NCBI RefSeq assembly: GCF_002873135.1
Contig: NZ_MCVI01000029.1
Location: 1-64,000 of the forward strand
DNA from: Shewanella sp. 10N.286.48.A6
GTDB lineage: Bacteria > Pseudomonadota > Gammaproteobacteria > Enterobacterales > Shewanellaceae
Direction: 5' to 3'
Length of the DNA stretch: 64,000 nucleotides
The notes under the pieces are model-generated. The model saw only the letters and a list, made by a program, of their open reading frames with translations. It was not told the DNA's origin and made no database searches. Of this stretch, positions 20,931-34,048 are shown in pieces (position 1 is the first letter of the stretch; every line of letters starts with the position of its first letter). The position numbers and the translations under genes are program-made.

Positions 20931-21389
20931 TTATAATGAAAAATTAGCTAATCTTTCATGGCTAGTGAGATCTTCTGCTTGAATTAGCTGATGACTTTCG
21001 TCCATCTGCAACTGCCAAGCGGCTTCATCCCACAACTCAAACTTATTCAGCAAACCCACCAGCATGGTTTTCTTTTGCAGGCTGGCAAATTGTCTTAATG
21101 CGGGGGGAACGAGCGCACGACCATTACCATCTAACTCACATTCATGAGCGTGGCCTAATAATCTTCGTTTCATGGATCGTTCAATGTGATTGGTGTCTGA
21201 CAGCTGCATTAGTTTTGCTTCTATCAGTTCCCATTCATGGATTGGATAAATCAATAAACAAGCTGATTGGATATCAACGGTGATGACGACAATGCCACTG
21301 TGCTCAACACGCAAGGATTCTCGGTATCGCATTGGTATTGCGATCCGTCCTTTTGCATCCATATTTATCGCACTGGCGCCCCGAAACAC
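20931..21389 (-). CDS. mraZ: MraZ, division-cluster transcriptional regulator
   Basis: MraZ is an AbrB-fold DNA-binding protein that represses its own promoter at the head of the dcw cluster. The sequence carries two tandem SpoVT/AbrB-like halves: MDAKGRIAIPMRYRE near residue 10 and ELDGNGRALVPPALRQ near residue 87. I chose the GTG at 21389, which gives the family N-terminus MFRGAS, the E. coli length of 152 residues and a well-spaced AGGGA element. An ATG two codons upstream (21395) is possible. Three operator-like repeats lie just upstream. Confidence 0.95.
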   Translation of the reverse strand: MFRGASAINMDAKGRIAIPMRYRESLRVEHSGIVVITVDIQSACLLIYPIHEWELIEAKLMQLSDTNHIERSMKRRLLGHAHECELDGNGRALVPPALRQFASLQKKTMLVGLLNKFELWDEAAWQLQMDESHQLIQAEDLTSHERLANFSL

Positions 21390-21423
21390 GATCATTAATC
21401 CCTATGATTTGTTATTAAAATTC

Positions 21424-21448
21424 CCACAAAAATCCACAATTCCCCACA
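21424..21448 (-). promoter_or_regulatory. MraZ operator: three 10-bp-spaced repeats
   Basis: On the minus strand TGTGG occurs three times at exactly 10-bp spacing (complements at 21424-21428, 21434-21438 and 21444-21448). The outer two are TGTGGG, matching the direct TGGGN repeats separated by 5 bases that E. coli MraZ binds. They sit just downstream of the -10 element, where bound protein would block initiation. Confidence 0.75.
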
Positions 21449-21455
21449 ACCCTTA

Positions 21456-21485
21456 AGTTTAGGGACACAACACAAGTATTGTCAA
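21456..21485 (-). promoter_or_regulatory. Promoter of the dcw cluster (Pmra)
   Basis: A perfect -35 TTGACA (21480-21485) is separated by 18 bp from -10 TAAACT (21456-21461) on the minus strand. The predicted start, near 21449, falls at the edge of the MraZ repeats. It would drive mraZ and the downstream division genes. Confidence 0.7.
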
Positions 21486-21932
21486 GGGATGAGAAGATTA
21501 ATTAAATCCAGTTCTGAAGCGGGTTCGCAGCAAATTTGATTTAATTTGTTCTAGGTGGAGGAAAGTGGATTTTATGGGGCTAAATGAACGAAACCATACA
21601 CATAACAACGACTCTATCGAGTAAAATGTGACTAAAATGTGCTAAAAATTGACCATTATCATCTTAAAATGACAATGCCCACTGTATCAAAGTTATATCT
21701 TGTATAATAAATATTCGCTCACGATGTGAGAAAAACCAGTTCAACAAATTTTATTGCTGCCTTGCGCTTTTAAACCTAAGCAAATTCCAAACTTTTAATA
21801 TTGCCTTTACGCTAAAACATCCTCAAACAAGGATGACTGCTGGCGTCATATATTCAAACCAATAGCCGCTCAATTTACAATCAAAACGGCCGATAACAAG
21901 ATATACTGAATACAGCCTTGAAGGAGGTAATA
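21486..21932. other. Intergenic region between mraZ and the small protein gene
   Basis: This stretch holds the upstream DNA of the mraZ promoter on one side and the leader of the small gene at 21933 on the other. It has a perfect TATAAT at 21703-21708 (plus strand, weak -35), an inverted repeat CTCAC-GAT-GTGAG near 21718, and a 6-bp hairpin CATCCT/AGGATG at 21818-21835. No other gene is supported here. Confidence 0.5.
21703..21708 (+). promoter_or_regulatory. Possible promoter (-10) for the small hypothetical gene
   Basis: The -10 hexamer TATAAT is perfect but no good -35 is seen. Transcription from here would give an unusually long 5' leader of about 215 bases before the start codon at 21933. 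Confidence 0.35.
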
Positions 21933-22178
21933 ATGAACCTAGATATTCTCTATGCTGTGACTGCCAGACCGCCAAGGCAGGTTACCACGCCTAAAAAAGA
22001 GGTGAAAAAAGTCACTGACTCAGCTGTTATCAGTGCTGATAGCCATGAAGCGCCGCAAGCACAATTGCCACCAGCGCCATTAACCAGAAAACAGCTTGCT
22101 CAAACCAACAACACCGATGATGCAAATCCGGCCACTAACGACGATACAAACTTCAAGCATATTGATATTGAAATTTAG
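21933..22178 (+). CDS. Small disordered protein of unknown function
   Basis: I do not recognise this 81-residue protein. It begins MNLDILYAVTARPPRQV, then becomes rich in Pro, Ala, Thr, Asn, Asp and Lys, which suggests a disordered chain, and ends in KHIDIEI. It has no signal peptide, membrane segment or cysteine. A near-perfect ribosome-binding site (AAGGAGG) lies a few bases before the ATG, which argues strongly for real translation. It stands alone between the mraZ promoter region and the end of the convergent glpK gene. A short structured N-terminal peptide followed by a linker could dock onto a partner, but that is inference. Confidence 0.7.
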   Translation: MNLDILYAVTARPPRQVTTPKKEVKKVTDSAVISADSHEAPQAQLPPAPLTRKQLAQTNNTDDANPATNDDTNFKHIDIEI

Positions 22179-22206
22179 TCGTTTACCAGTGATTTAAAAA
22201 TGCCCT

Positions 22207-24014
<1,808 letters not shown>

Positions 24015-25376
24015 CTACATTTTGTAGCTAAACTGCACACCTGCTAACCACACATCGGCTTCAACATCACCGCTGTAGTTCACAGACGCTAAACCTAATA
24101 AGTCTTGAGTCTCATCAATTGGTGCATCACCAATGCCTTTGATGTAAGTGATGGCAAAATCAACCGTAAGGTTTTTACTGGCTTGATAGCCCGCACCGGC
24201 ACTAAACCATAAACGATCTGAATCTGGGATTGTTGTGGAACGGTATTCGTCTTGCGCAGCACCTTGATCTAGTGCCATACCGCCACGAACTAACCACTTG
24301 TCATTGAGCTGGTAAGTGGTACCTAGTGCAAAGCGCCAGTTATCTTTGAAGTTTTCTTCTTTAACTAAATCAGACTCCAATGGTAAACCCGTTGTTGAGT
24401 CAATTGGCTTAGTTTCGCCAGGGAAGTATGCTACCAACTCATCAAAAACACTCCACTGAGTCCAGTTAACGCTGGCGTGCATGGCCCAGTTTTCAGTTAA
24501 TTGGTGATGAGATGCAAGCTCTGCAAAAGCAGGGATCTCAATCGGTAAGTAACCTTCAATACTAACATTTTGACCACCGTCATAAAGTAGCCCAGACGCA
24601 TGGCCGTCCAGTTCTAGCTCTACCCCACTGTGATAAGCAAAACCTAAACGGTGCTTGTCATTAATCTGCCAGCTAGAACCAATTTTCCAACCGATGGCGA
24701 TATCATCACCTTCCATGTATTTAAGACTTGTGCCAGCAGCCGGAAGCATAGGTGCTAAATCAGGCAACTGAGCTTTAATACCATCAATCCAACCTGGCAT
24801 TGATGCGCCAACATTACCTTCACCGTAAACAATACGCAGACCCGCACCAATGCTAACCGCATCATTGATTTTATAGCCAATGTTTGGGTTAAATTCTACG
24901 GTGGTGATTGCAGTATCATCACCAAATATCGCTGCTGAATGAGTTGCATCCAATTCTGTCGCTAAGCCGTAATTTGAATGAAAAGCCAGGCCCCAAGTCC
25001 AGTTATCGTTTAACTGATTCGAGTAATAAAAATTTGGGATAAGCGCATCACCGGCAAAATCGATGGCGTTGCTTGGGATAACAATTGGATCAGCCCCTAA
25101 TAAAGGCGATGAAATACTGGTTTCACCCAGCACATCAACATTAGGCATAATATAAATAGCACCTGCAGACAATTGGCGACCTTCAAGGTAAGTCAACATG
25201 GCAGGGTTTTTAGTTTGGGCGCCAGCATTATCCGCCATCGCAGCTTCACCAGCAAAAGCACGGCCTAAACCTGTAGAAGAATATTCAGCTAATTGAAAGC
25301 CTGCTGCACTTACTTGAGTCGTTGCCCCTAACAGCATGGCGCTTACTGCCACGGTTAATAATTTCTTTTTCATCAT
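24015..25376 (-). CDS. FadL-family outer-membrane transporter
   Basis: This is a predicted outer-membrane beta-barrel for long-chain fatty acids or other hydrophobic molecules. The 453-residue precursor begins MMKKKLLTVAVSAMLLGATTQVSA, a signal peptide cleaved before AGFQLAEYSSTGLGRAFAGEAA. That stretch matches the FadL hatch region, including the NPAML motif. The chain ends in an aromatic-rich strand closing with FSYKM. I chose the ATG at 25376, which has a GGGA element upstream. The specific substrate cannot be told from sequence; the family also transports toluene-like compounds. A long-chain acyl-CoA synthetase gene lies elsewhere in the window (57.8 kb). Confidence 0.88.
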   Translation of the reverse strand: MMKKKLLTVAVSAMLLGATTQVSAAGFQLAEYSSTGLGRAFAGEAAMADNAGAQTKNPAMLTYLEGRQLSAGAIYIMPNVDVLGETSISSPLLGADPIVIPSNAIDFAGDALIPNFYYSNQLNDNWTWGLAFHSNYGLATELDATHSAAIFGDDTAITTVEFNPNIGYKINDAVSIGAGLRIVYGEGNVGASMPGWIDGIKAQLPDLAPMLPAAGTSLKYMEGDDIAIGWKIGSSWQINDKHRLGFAYHSGVELELDGHASGLLYDGGQNVSIEGYLPIEIPAFAELASHHQLTENWAMHASVNWTQWSVFDELVAYFPGETKPIDSTTGLPLESDLVKEENFKDNWRFALGTTYQLNDKWLVRGGMALDQGAAQDEYRSTTIPDSDRLWFSAGAGYQASKNLTVDFAITYIKGIGDAPIDETQDLLGLASVNYSGDVEADVWLAGVQFSYKM

Positions 25377-25904
25377 TTGTCCCCGGGTATGCAAATTTAT
25401 TATTTGCTTAATCTCTTACATCATTAGAGCAATAGCTCAATTTGAAATCGGGGCAAGTGTACTGATGCAGAATATATTTACAACTAAATGCCTAAAAACA
25501 GAAGAAATAACTACCTTTTCGGTGTTTGCAATATTTTTAAGTGATAAGGATCACACACCAAGCGAGAAAAAAGCGTCAATTACACTAATTGATTCGCTGA
25601 AGCATATTAAAAATAGTTAACCAAAATATTTTTAATATTGATATTCAATAACTTACTAAAGAATATACAACTCACAAACCTGCGCTGAATTTTATAGTTT
25701 TTTTAACTACCGATATAAACCGCCAAATCTTATGAATAAATAAACCAATAAATACAATGTGATATATAGTAAATTATTGTTGAGACACATAAAAAAGCCT
25801 TCTAGGGTTAGCTAGAAGGCTTTATTTAATACCACGTTGGTACAAGTGTAAGCTTAAATGTTAATCGCCAATGTTGAACTTACAATTGACTCGTCACTCT
25901 TACA
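25377..25904. other. Intergenic region between the FadL gene and leuD
   Basis: About 530 AT-rich bases hold the upstream region of the FadL-family gene (with a small GAGC/GCTC inverted repeat near 25428) and the leu operon terminator. No FadR-type operator was recognised. A plus-strand 94-codon frame at 25336-25620 runs antisense into the FadL start and is not called. Confidence 0.4.
25794..25823 (-). terminator. Terminator of the leuABCD operon
   Basis: A 12-bp perfect stem (AAAGCCTTCTAG with its complement) around a 6-base loop is followed on the minus strand by six T residues. It lies about 80 bases after the leuD stop. Confidence 0.88.
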
Positions 25905-26510
25905 TCAGCCACGCCAAGCAGGAATATTGGCTTCATAGTCGCTAATTGCCGCAGCAAATTCCAGCGTTAAGCCGATGGCATCTAAACCATTAAGCAGCTT
26001 GTGCCTTGCTGACTCTGCCAATGAAAAGCTAAATGTACTGCCTTGTGGTGACGTTACAGTAAGAGCTTGCAAATCAACACTGATTTCAGCTCCTTCTTGA
26101 GCATCAACTTCAGCCATTAATTGGCTCACTTCCGCTGCGGTTAACTTCACAGGTAATAAGCCATTGTTAATGGAGTTACCGTAAAAAATATCTGCAAAAC
26201 TTGGCGCGATAATCACCCGTAGCCCAAAGTCAGCTAATGCCCACGGTGCATGTTCTCGACTTGATCCACAGCCAAAGTTTTCTTGTGCTAGCAATATAGA
26301 CGCGCCTTTATAACGCGGTAAGTTAAGTGAAAAAGTCGGGTTAGGCTGCTCGCCCGCGTCATCTAAATAACGCCAATCATGAAATAAGTGCACCCCAAAA
26401 CCATCACGAGTGACTTTTGATAAAAATTGCTTCGGGATAATTTGGTCGGTATCAATATTTGCGCTATCTATTGCAACCGCTAAACCCGTATGTGCTGTAA
26501 AAGCTTGCAT
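25905..26510 (-). CDS. leuD: LeuD, isopropylmalate isomerase small subunit
   Basis: LeuD pairs with LeuC to convert 2-isopropylmalate to 3-isopropylmalate. The 201-residue swivel-domain subunit shows [14 protein letters not shown], the [15 protein letters not shown] loop and the NSINNGLLP stretch typical of the aconitase-family small subunit. It lies 24 bases after leuC and is the last gene of the leu operon. Confidence 0.98.
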   Translation of the reverse strand: MQAFTAHTGLAVAIDSANIDTDQIIPKQFLSKVTRDGFGVHLFHDWRYLDDAGEQPNPTFSLNLPRYKGASILLAQENFGCGSSREHAPWALADFGLRVIIAPSFADIFYGNSINNGLLPVKLTAAEVSQLMAEVDAQEGAEISVDLQALTVTSPQGSTFSFSLAESARHKLLNGLDAIGLTLEFAAAISDYEANIPAWRG

Positions 26511-26534
26511 CTGTTTCTCCTAGTGGGTTGGCAA

Positions 26535-27937
26535 TTAATAAGGCTTACGAATATCAACAAAGTGACCGGCAATCGCTGCAGCTGCAGCCATAGCAGGGCT
26601 CACTAAGTGAGTTCGACTGCCACGCCCTTGGCGACCTTCAAAGTTACGATTACTAGTAGATGCACAGCGATCGCCAGCCTCTAAACGGTCATCGTTCATT
26701 GCCAGGCACATTGAGCAACCAGGCAAGCGCCATTCAAACCCTGCCTCTAGGAATATTTTATCTAAACCTTCCGCTTCTGCTTGCAGTTTCACCTGTCCAG
26801 AACCCGGTACCACAATAGCGGTGACGCCTTCGGCCACTTTACGGTTTTTAGCATGATGGGCTGCGGCACGTAAATCCTCAATACGGGAGTTAGTACATGA
26901 GCCAATAAAGACTTTATTAACCGCAATATCCACCATATTGGTGCCAGAAGTCAGGCCGATATACTCAAGCGCTTTTTCCATGCTGTCACGCACAGTTGCA
27001 TTGGGCTCAGACTCAGGGTTAGGCACTTGTGCATCAATAGATACCACTTGGCCTGGATTAGTGCCCCAAGTTAACTGCGGCGCGATTTCTGCAGCTTCAA
27101 GTACCACTTCGGCATCAAATACTGCATCAGCATCCGTTTTAAGTGCGGTCCAATCTGCAACTGCTTGCGTCCAAGCATCAGCTTTAGGGGCAAATTCACG
27201 ACCTTCAAGATAATCAAAAGTAGTTTGATCAGGTGCGACCATGCCAGCTTTGGCGCCCATTTCAATAGCCATATTACATAAGGTCATGCGCCCTTCCATT
27301 GATAAAGCTTCAATGGCTTCGCCGCAAAACTCAACCACGTAACCGGTACCGCCATCCATACCCAAACGGCCAATGATAGCCAATACAATATCTTTAGCCG
27401 TAATGCCCTCAGCCACATGACCACGGACTTCAATTTTCATGGTTTTAGCTTTTAACTGACGTAACGTCTGGGTGGCTAACACATGCTCAACTTCAGAGGT
27501 GCCAATACCAAATGCTAATGCGCCAAAAGCGCCGTGGGTTGCTGTATGTGAATCACCACAAACAATCACAGTACCGGGCAAGGTAATACCAAGCTCTGGC
27601 CCCATGACATGGACTATGCCTTGATTTGGATGATGGATGTCATATAGCTTCACGCCAAATTCTTTACAATTTTGCGCTAGGGTTTCCACCTGAATACGCG
27701 CCATTGGGCTCATGGCATCAAGGCTAGCACTTAAGGTCGAAATATTATGATCCATAGTGGCAAAGGTTTTTTCAGGGGCGCGTAATTTACGACCCGCTGT
27801 TTTTAAACCACTAAAAGCCTGTGGTGATGTCACTTCATGAACCAAGTGACGGTCAACATAAACAATCGGCGCTTCTGAGTCAGGTGATGCGACAATATGG
27901 GCATCCCATACTTTCTCATATAAGGTTTTTGCTGCCA

Positions 27938-27938
<1 letters not shown>
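26535..27938 (-). CDS. leuC: LeuC, isopropylmalate isomerase large subunit
   Basis: LeuC carries the 4Fe-4S cluster of the isomerase. The 467-residue protein has the family motifs [40 protein letters not shown] with one cluster cysteine, and [12 protein letters not shown] with the other two. It begins with a one-base overlap of the leuB stop codon. Confidence 0.98.
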
Positions 27939-30597
<2,659 letters not shown>

Positions 30598-30726
30598 CTT
30601 TTTCTCCATCGAACCTGGTTATTCACGTTAAAGTTTGTTCGCTTTGCTAATGGATTTGAGTGCTTTGCTCATTTAGTTCATTAGACTTTTTGTTTGTTAT
30701 ATAAATCAATCAGAGGCAGAAACAAA

Positions 30727-30754
30727 AAACCCCGCGGCTATTAGCGCGGGGTTT
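30727..30754 (-). terminator. leu operon attenuator (terminator hairpin)
   Basis: A 10-bp perfect GC-rich stem (AAACCCCGCG with its complement, 8-base loop) is followed by six T residues on the minus strand. It lies between the leucine-rich leader peptide and leuA. Its first arm is part of CACAAACCCCGCGC (30744-30757), which can instead pair with the leader segment GCGCGG...TTTGTG (30786-30802). That gives the terminator/antiterminator choice. Confidence 0.85.
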
Positions 30755-30770
30755 GTGAATACTAGTAAAC

Positions 30771-30860
30771 TTATTTAGCTTGTAACACAAAGGACTCCGC
30801 GCAAATATTGCGTAAGAGAAGAAGGAGACCCAGTAAAATGTTACCACTATAAATATTCAT
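30771..30860 (-). CDS. leuL: LeuL, leu operon leader peptide
   Basis: This 29-residue reading frame was read directly from the minus strand. It begins MNIYSGNI and contains LLGLLLLL, seven leucine codons in eight (TTA CTG, then CTC CTT CTT CTC TTA after one glycine), before ending FVLQAK. A hairpin CGCAA/TTGCG lies inside the coding region just after the leucine run. A terminator hairpin follows the stop. This is the classic transcription-attenuation layout: a ribosome stalled at the leucine codons would favour the antiterminator. Confidence 0.85.
   Translation of the reverse strand: MNIYSGNILLGLLLLLRNICAESFVLQAK
30786..30802 (-). promoter_or_regulatory. Possible leu antiterminator segment
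   Basis: On the minus strand GCGCGG and TTTGTG (separated by 5 bases) complement the first arm and flank of the terminator at 30744-30757. Pairing would sequester that arm and let transcription continue into leuA. It overlaps the 3' half of leuL, so a translating ribosome controls its availability. Confidence 0.6.
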
Positions 30861-30903
30861 TTTATTTAACTAATTATTCTGCGATTAATTTATCTATACC
30901 CAC

Positions 30904-30932
30904 TTTTTATCCTGACCAGCTGGCTGTGTCAA
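30904..30932 (-). promoter_or_regulatory. leu operon promoter
   Basis: A perfect -35 TTGACA (30927-30932) is spaced 17 bp from -10 TAAAAA (30904-30909) on the minus strand. Transcription would start about 35 bases before leuL. Confidence 0.65.
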
Positions 30933-31360
30933 CCCCAATTTATTCATCTTTTGTGCAACACTGCAGCTTAAAAGCCTGATTTACTCATCGCTTTTAAGCA
31001 CAAATAAATCCCCACATGCCCGTACACTGCTGTTTACACGTAATTTATCGTTTATTTTTGACTTTATTAATATGCAAAAAAATGGATTTGAAATTTCTAA
31101 TATTAATCTGTTTAAAGGAAGGCTTTAGTTATATCTAAGCACAAAGAAGCTTAGCTCTTTACGAGGCTAAGCAAGGAAGATAAACCATGACATGCTTGTT
31201 TTAAAATGCAAACAGACTAGGGCAATCAAAGCCATCAAATGATTAGGTAGGAGTGTTTATAAGGAACTAGAACCAGCATTAGCGGCTAAGTAGTCACCGC
31301 CAATGCTGCAGATAAGCAGGTTAAGCTAAAGCAATTAACATAGCCTTGAAGGCGAGTGAG
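30933..31360. other. Intergenic region between recQ and the leu promoter
   Basis: About 430 bases without a supported gene. It contains a 7-bp inverted repeat GCTTAGC/GCTAAGC near 31150-31172, possibly part of a weak recQ terminator on the minus strand, although no clear T run follows. No small coding frame with a good ribosome-binding site was seen on either strand. Confidence 0.4.
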
Positions 31361-33232
31361 TTAATTCTCAATCAAATACTGACTAATTTCATCAAGAAAA
31401 TCACCGCCGAAGCGACTTAGCTTTCGCTCACCGACACCATTTACTGCCAGCATTTCACCGGCACTGGTGGGCACCATCGCCGCCATTTCCGCTAAGGTGG
31501 CATCATTGAACACCAAGTATGGTGGCACATCATGTTTTTCAGCCAGTTCACGGCGCAGTAGCTTGAGCCTGGCAAACAATTTACGATCATATTGCTGCGG
31601 TGCACGTGATGAACTGGTGCGGCGCTTAGTAGTCACTAATTGAATGCGAGGTTCAGCTAGCTGTAAGCTGGCTTCCCCGCGTAATATTGGTCGTGCTGAT
31701 TCATTTAGCTTTACTGAAGAGCCGCGAGTAATATCTTGGCTAGCTAAACCTAAATGAATAAGTTGCCTAATCACACTGAGCCAATATTCATGACTGTGAT
31801 CTTTACCAATGCCCCAAGTGGACAGCTTGTTATGGCCGCGATCCATCACGTTGGCAGCTTTTGAGCCCCGCAATACATCAATGACTTGGTTAACACCGAA
31901 ATATTGATTGAGTCTAAAAATGCACGACAGCACTTTTTTGGCATCTTCGCTGCCATCATAACGCTTAGGAGGGTCGAGACAAATATCACAGTTACCACAA
32001 GGTTTTGAGCCACTTTCATCAAAGTAATGCAGTAATACTTGTCGACGGCAGGTTTGCGCTTCAGCAAAGGCTGCCATGGTATTCATTTTATGTAATTCAA
32101 CGTCTTGCTGTGGGCCAGGTTCTGATTGCTCAATCAAGTGCTTAACGCGGCCTATATCGGCAGGATCAAACAACATATAAGCTTCGGCATCTAAACCATC
32201 ACGGCCGGCACGGCCTGTTTCTTGATAATAAGACTCTACACTTTTGGGGATATCGTAATGCACCACAAAGCGGACGTTGGATTTGTTAATCCCCATACCA
32301 AATGCCACAGTGGCGACCACAATATCGATTTTGTCTTTTAAAAACTTATCTTGAATCGCGCCACGCTCTTCTTGGGTCATCCCCGCATGATACGCCGCTG
32401 CACTAAAGCCTTGCAGTTTTAAGCGATCGGCAACTTCATCGACTCGCCTACGGCTACTACAATAAATGATGCCATTACTGCCCTTTTGCAATTGTAAAAA
32501 CTGTTTGAGCTGGTTAGCGGCATTAAGTTTTTCAACCACGGTATAGCGAATATTGGGGCGATCAAAACTGGAGAGTAAACAAAAAGGACTGATTTGAAGG
32601 CGCTGACAAATACTTTCACGGGTGGCCTGATCGGCCGTCGCGGTTAACGCCATCAGTGGCACATACGGGAACAACTGTTTCAGTTGGCCAAGGGCGGCAT
32701 ATTCAGGTCTAAAATCATGACCCCATTGACTAATACAGTGAGCCTCATCAATGGCAAACAGTGAGATTTGTAACTCATGCATCCGCTCGATAAAGTCAGG
32801 CCGCAGCAAACGCTCTGGTGATACATAAAGCAGTTTAATTTCGCCTTTGTGTAAGCGTTTTAAAATCTCAACGGTTTCATCGCGGGGTAAAGAGGAATTC
32901 AAATATGCGGCGGCAACACCTGACTGAGTCAAGCTATCAACTTGATCTTTCATTAACGAAATCAGCGGCGAGACCACAATGGTTAATCCCGGGAGGATCA
33001 ATGCTGGCAACTGATAACACATACTCTTACCGCCACCGGTTGGCATAATCACTAGGGTATCTTGGCCACTTAAGGTCTGCTCAATGATCTCACGCTGACC
33101 TTCGCGAAAGTCACGATAACCAAAGATTTGCTGTAATTGCTGTCCAAGCACATCTTCCACAACTGGGGTTGCTGAGACAATCGCTTGCGCTGGAACTTGA
33201 GACTCGACTGGGCTAGAAATAAGATTATCCAT
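31361..33232 (-). CDS. recQ: RecQ, ATP-dependent DNA helicase
   Basis: RecQ is a 3'-5' helicase acting in recombination and fork repair. The 623-residue protein has the Walker A TGGGKSMCYQLPAL, the DEAH box AIDEAHCISQWGHDFRPEY, the motif VI QETGRAGRDG, a four-cysteine zinc region (CRRQ...CGNCDIC), a winged-helix domain and a C-terminal HRDC domain (from about 547). The N-terminus is some 20 residues longer than in E. coli. In E. coli recQ is near yigI and rarD as here, but no pldA was found beside it. Confidence 0.97.
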   Translation of the reverse strand: MDNLISSPVESQVPAQAIVSATPVVEDVLGQQLQQIFGYRDFREGQREIIEQTLSGQDTLVIMPTGGGKSMCYQLPALILPGLTIVVSPLISLMKDQVDSLTQSGVAAAYLNSSLPRDETVEILKRLHKGEIKLLYVSPERLLRPDFIERMHELQISLFAIDEAHCISQWGHDFRPEYAALGQLKQLFPYVPLMALTATADQATRESICQRLQISPFCLLSSFDRPNIRYTVVEKLNAANQLKQFLQLQKGSNGIIYCSSRRRVDEVADRLKLQGFSAAAYHAGMTQEERGAIQDKFLKDKIDIVVATVAFGMGINKSNVRFVVHYDIPKSVESYYQETGRAGRDGLDAEAYMLFDPADIGRVKHLIEQSEPGPQQDVELHKMNTMAAFAEAQTCRRQVLLHYFDESGSKPCGNCDICLDPPKRYDGSEDAKKVLSCIFRLNQYFGVNQVIDVLRGSKAANVMDRGHNKLSTWGIGKDHSHEYWLSVIRQLIHLGLASQDITRGSSVKLNESARPILRGEASLQLAEPRIQLVTTKRRTSSSRAPQQYDRKLFARLKLLRRELAEKHDVPPYLVFNDATLAEMAAMVPTSAGEMLAVNGVGERKLSRFGGDFLDEISQYLIEN

Positions 33233-33388
33233 TAATAGGGCTTGAGATCAGATGCAGCATTTTAAAGCACTGAGGCGAAGATGTCTGCACACAAACCGCA
33301 ACAGCTCAAATATGCAGCATTGATTTTACCAAAGGGATTAGGCTAGATTAAATGCTCTACAATAATAACGATAGAAATTAGGCTGCAT

Positions 33389-33853
33389 ATGACTACGGAT
33401 GTCCAACTACAAGCATTAAAGCAAGTCGCTGAAATATTTGACCAACATGTGCCATTTCATAATTTACTCGGCTTAGAGATAAAGCGCTATGACGAAAATG
33501 GTGTCGAAGTGGTGATAAAAATGAAGCCTGAGCTTATTGGTAATATTCATCAAAATATTTTACACGGCGGAGTGACGGCAACCTTGCTCGATGTAGTTGG
33601 CGGGCTGACCTGTTTTGCCGGCTTAGTATCAAGCAGAGACGACTGGACCTTGGAGCAATTACAACAACGTCTAACCACCTTAGGCACTATTGATATGCGG
33701 GTTGATTTTTTGCGCCCTGGACGTGGAGAAATATTTACTGGCACTGGTTGCGTCATTCGTTCAGGTAATCGGGTATCAGTCTGTCGCATGGAATTACATA
33801 ATGAACAAGGTACCCATATCGCCTTCGGTACTGGGACCTATATGGTGGGTTAA
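33389..33853 (+). CDS. yigI: YigI-type hotdog-fold thioesterase
   Basis: This 154-residue protein matches E. coli YigI in length and in the blocks GNIHQNILHGGVTATLLDVVGG, TIDMRVDFLRPGRGE and GTGTYMVG. The family cleaves acyl-CoA thioesters; the asparagine and HGG motif are the usual hotdog catalytic elements. The specific acyl chain is not clear from sequence. It is divergent from recQ and upstream of rarD, an order shared with E. coli. Confidence 0.9.
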   Translation: MTTDVQLQALKQVAEIFDQHVPFHNLLGLEIKRYDENGVEVVIKMKPELIGNIHQNILHGGVTATLLDVVGGLTCFAGLVSSRDDWTLEQLQQRLTTLGTIDMRVDFLRPGRGEIFTGTGCVIRSGNRVSVCRMELHNEQGTHIAFGTGTYMVG

Positions 33854-34048
33854 CTCATTAGGACTAAATCCATAAAAAACCAACACAAACATAAACTTAA
33901 AATATCTTAGTTTGCCGCTTTATACCAACTGCGATAATGCTGAGGCTAATTAGTGGATCTTATTGAAAAATGATCCAGCGATTAGCTTGAGAGATCGGCA
34001 AAGGCAACCTACAATCGCCCTCTCTTTGTCAGTTGTTTGTGGAAATTC

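Noticed and set aside
25336..25620. 94-codon plus-strand frame upstream of the FadL gene
   Set aside because: Begins antisense within the FadL signal-peptide codons; the translation looks random and cysteine-rich.
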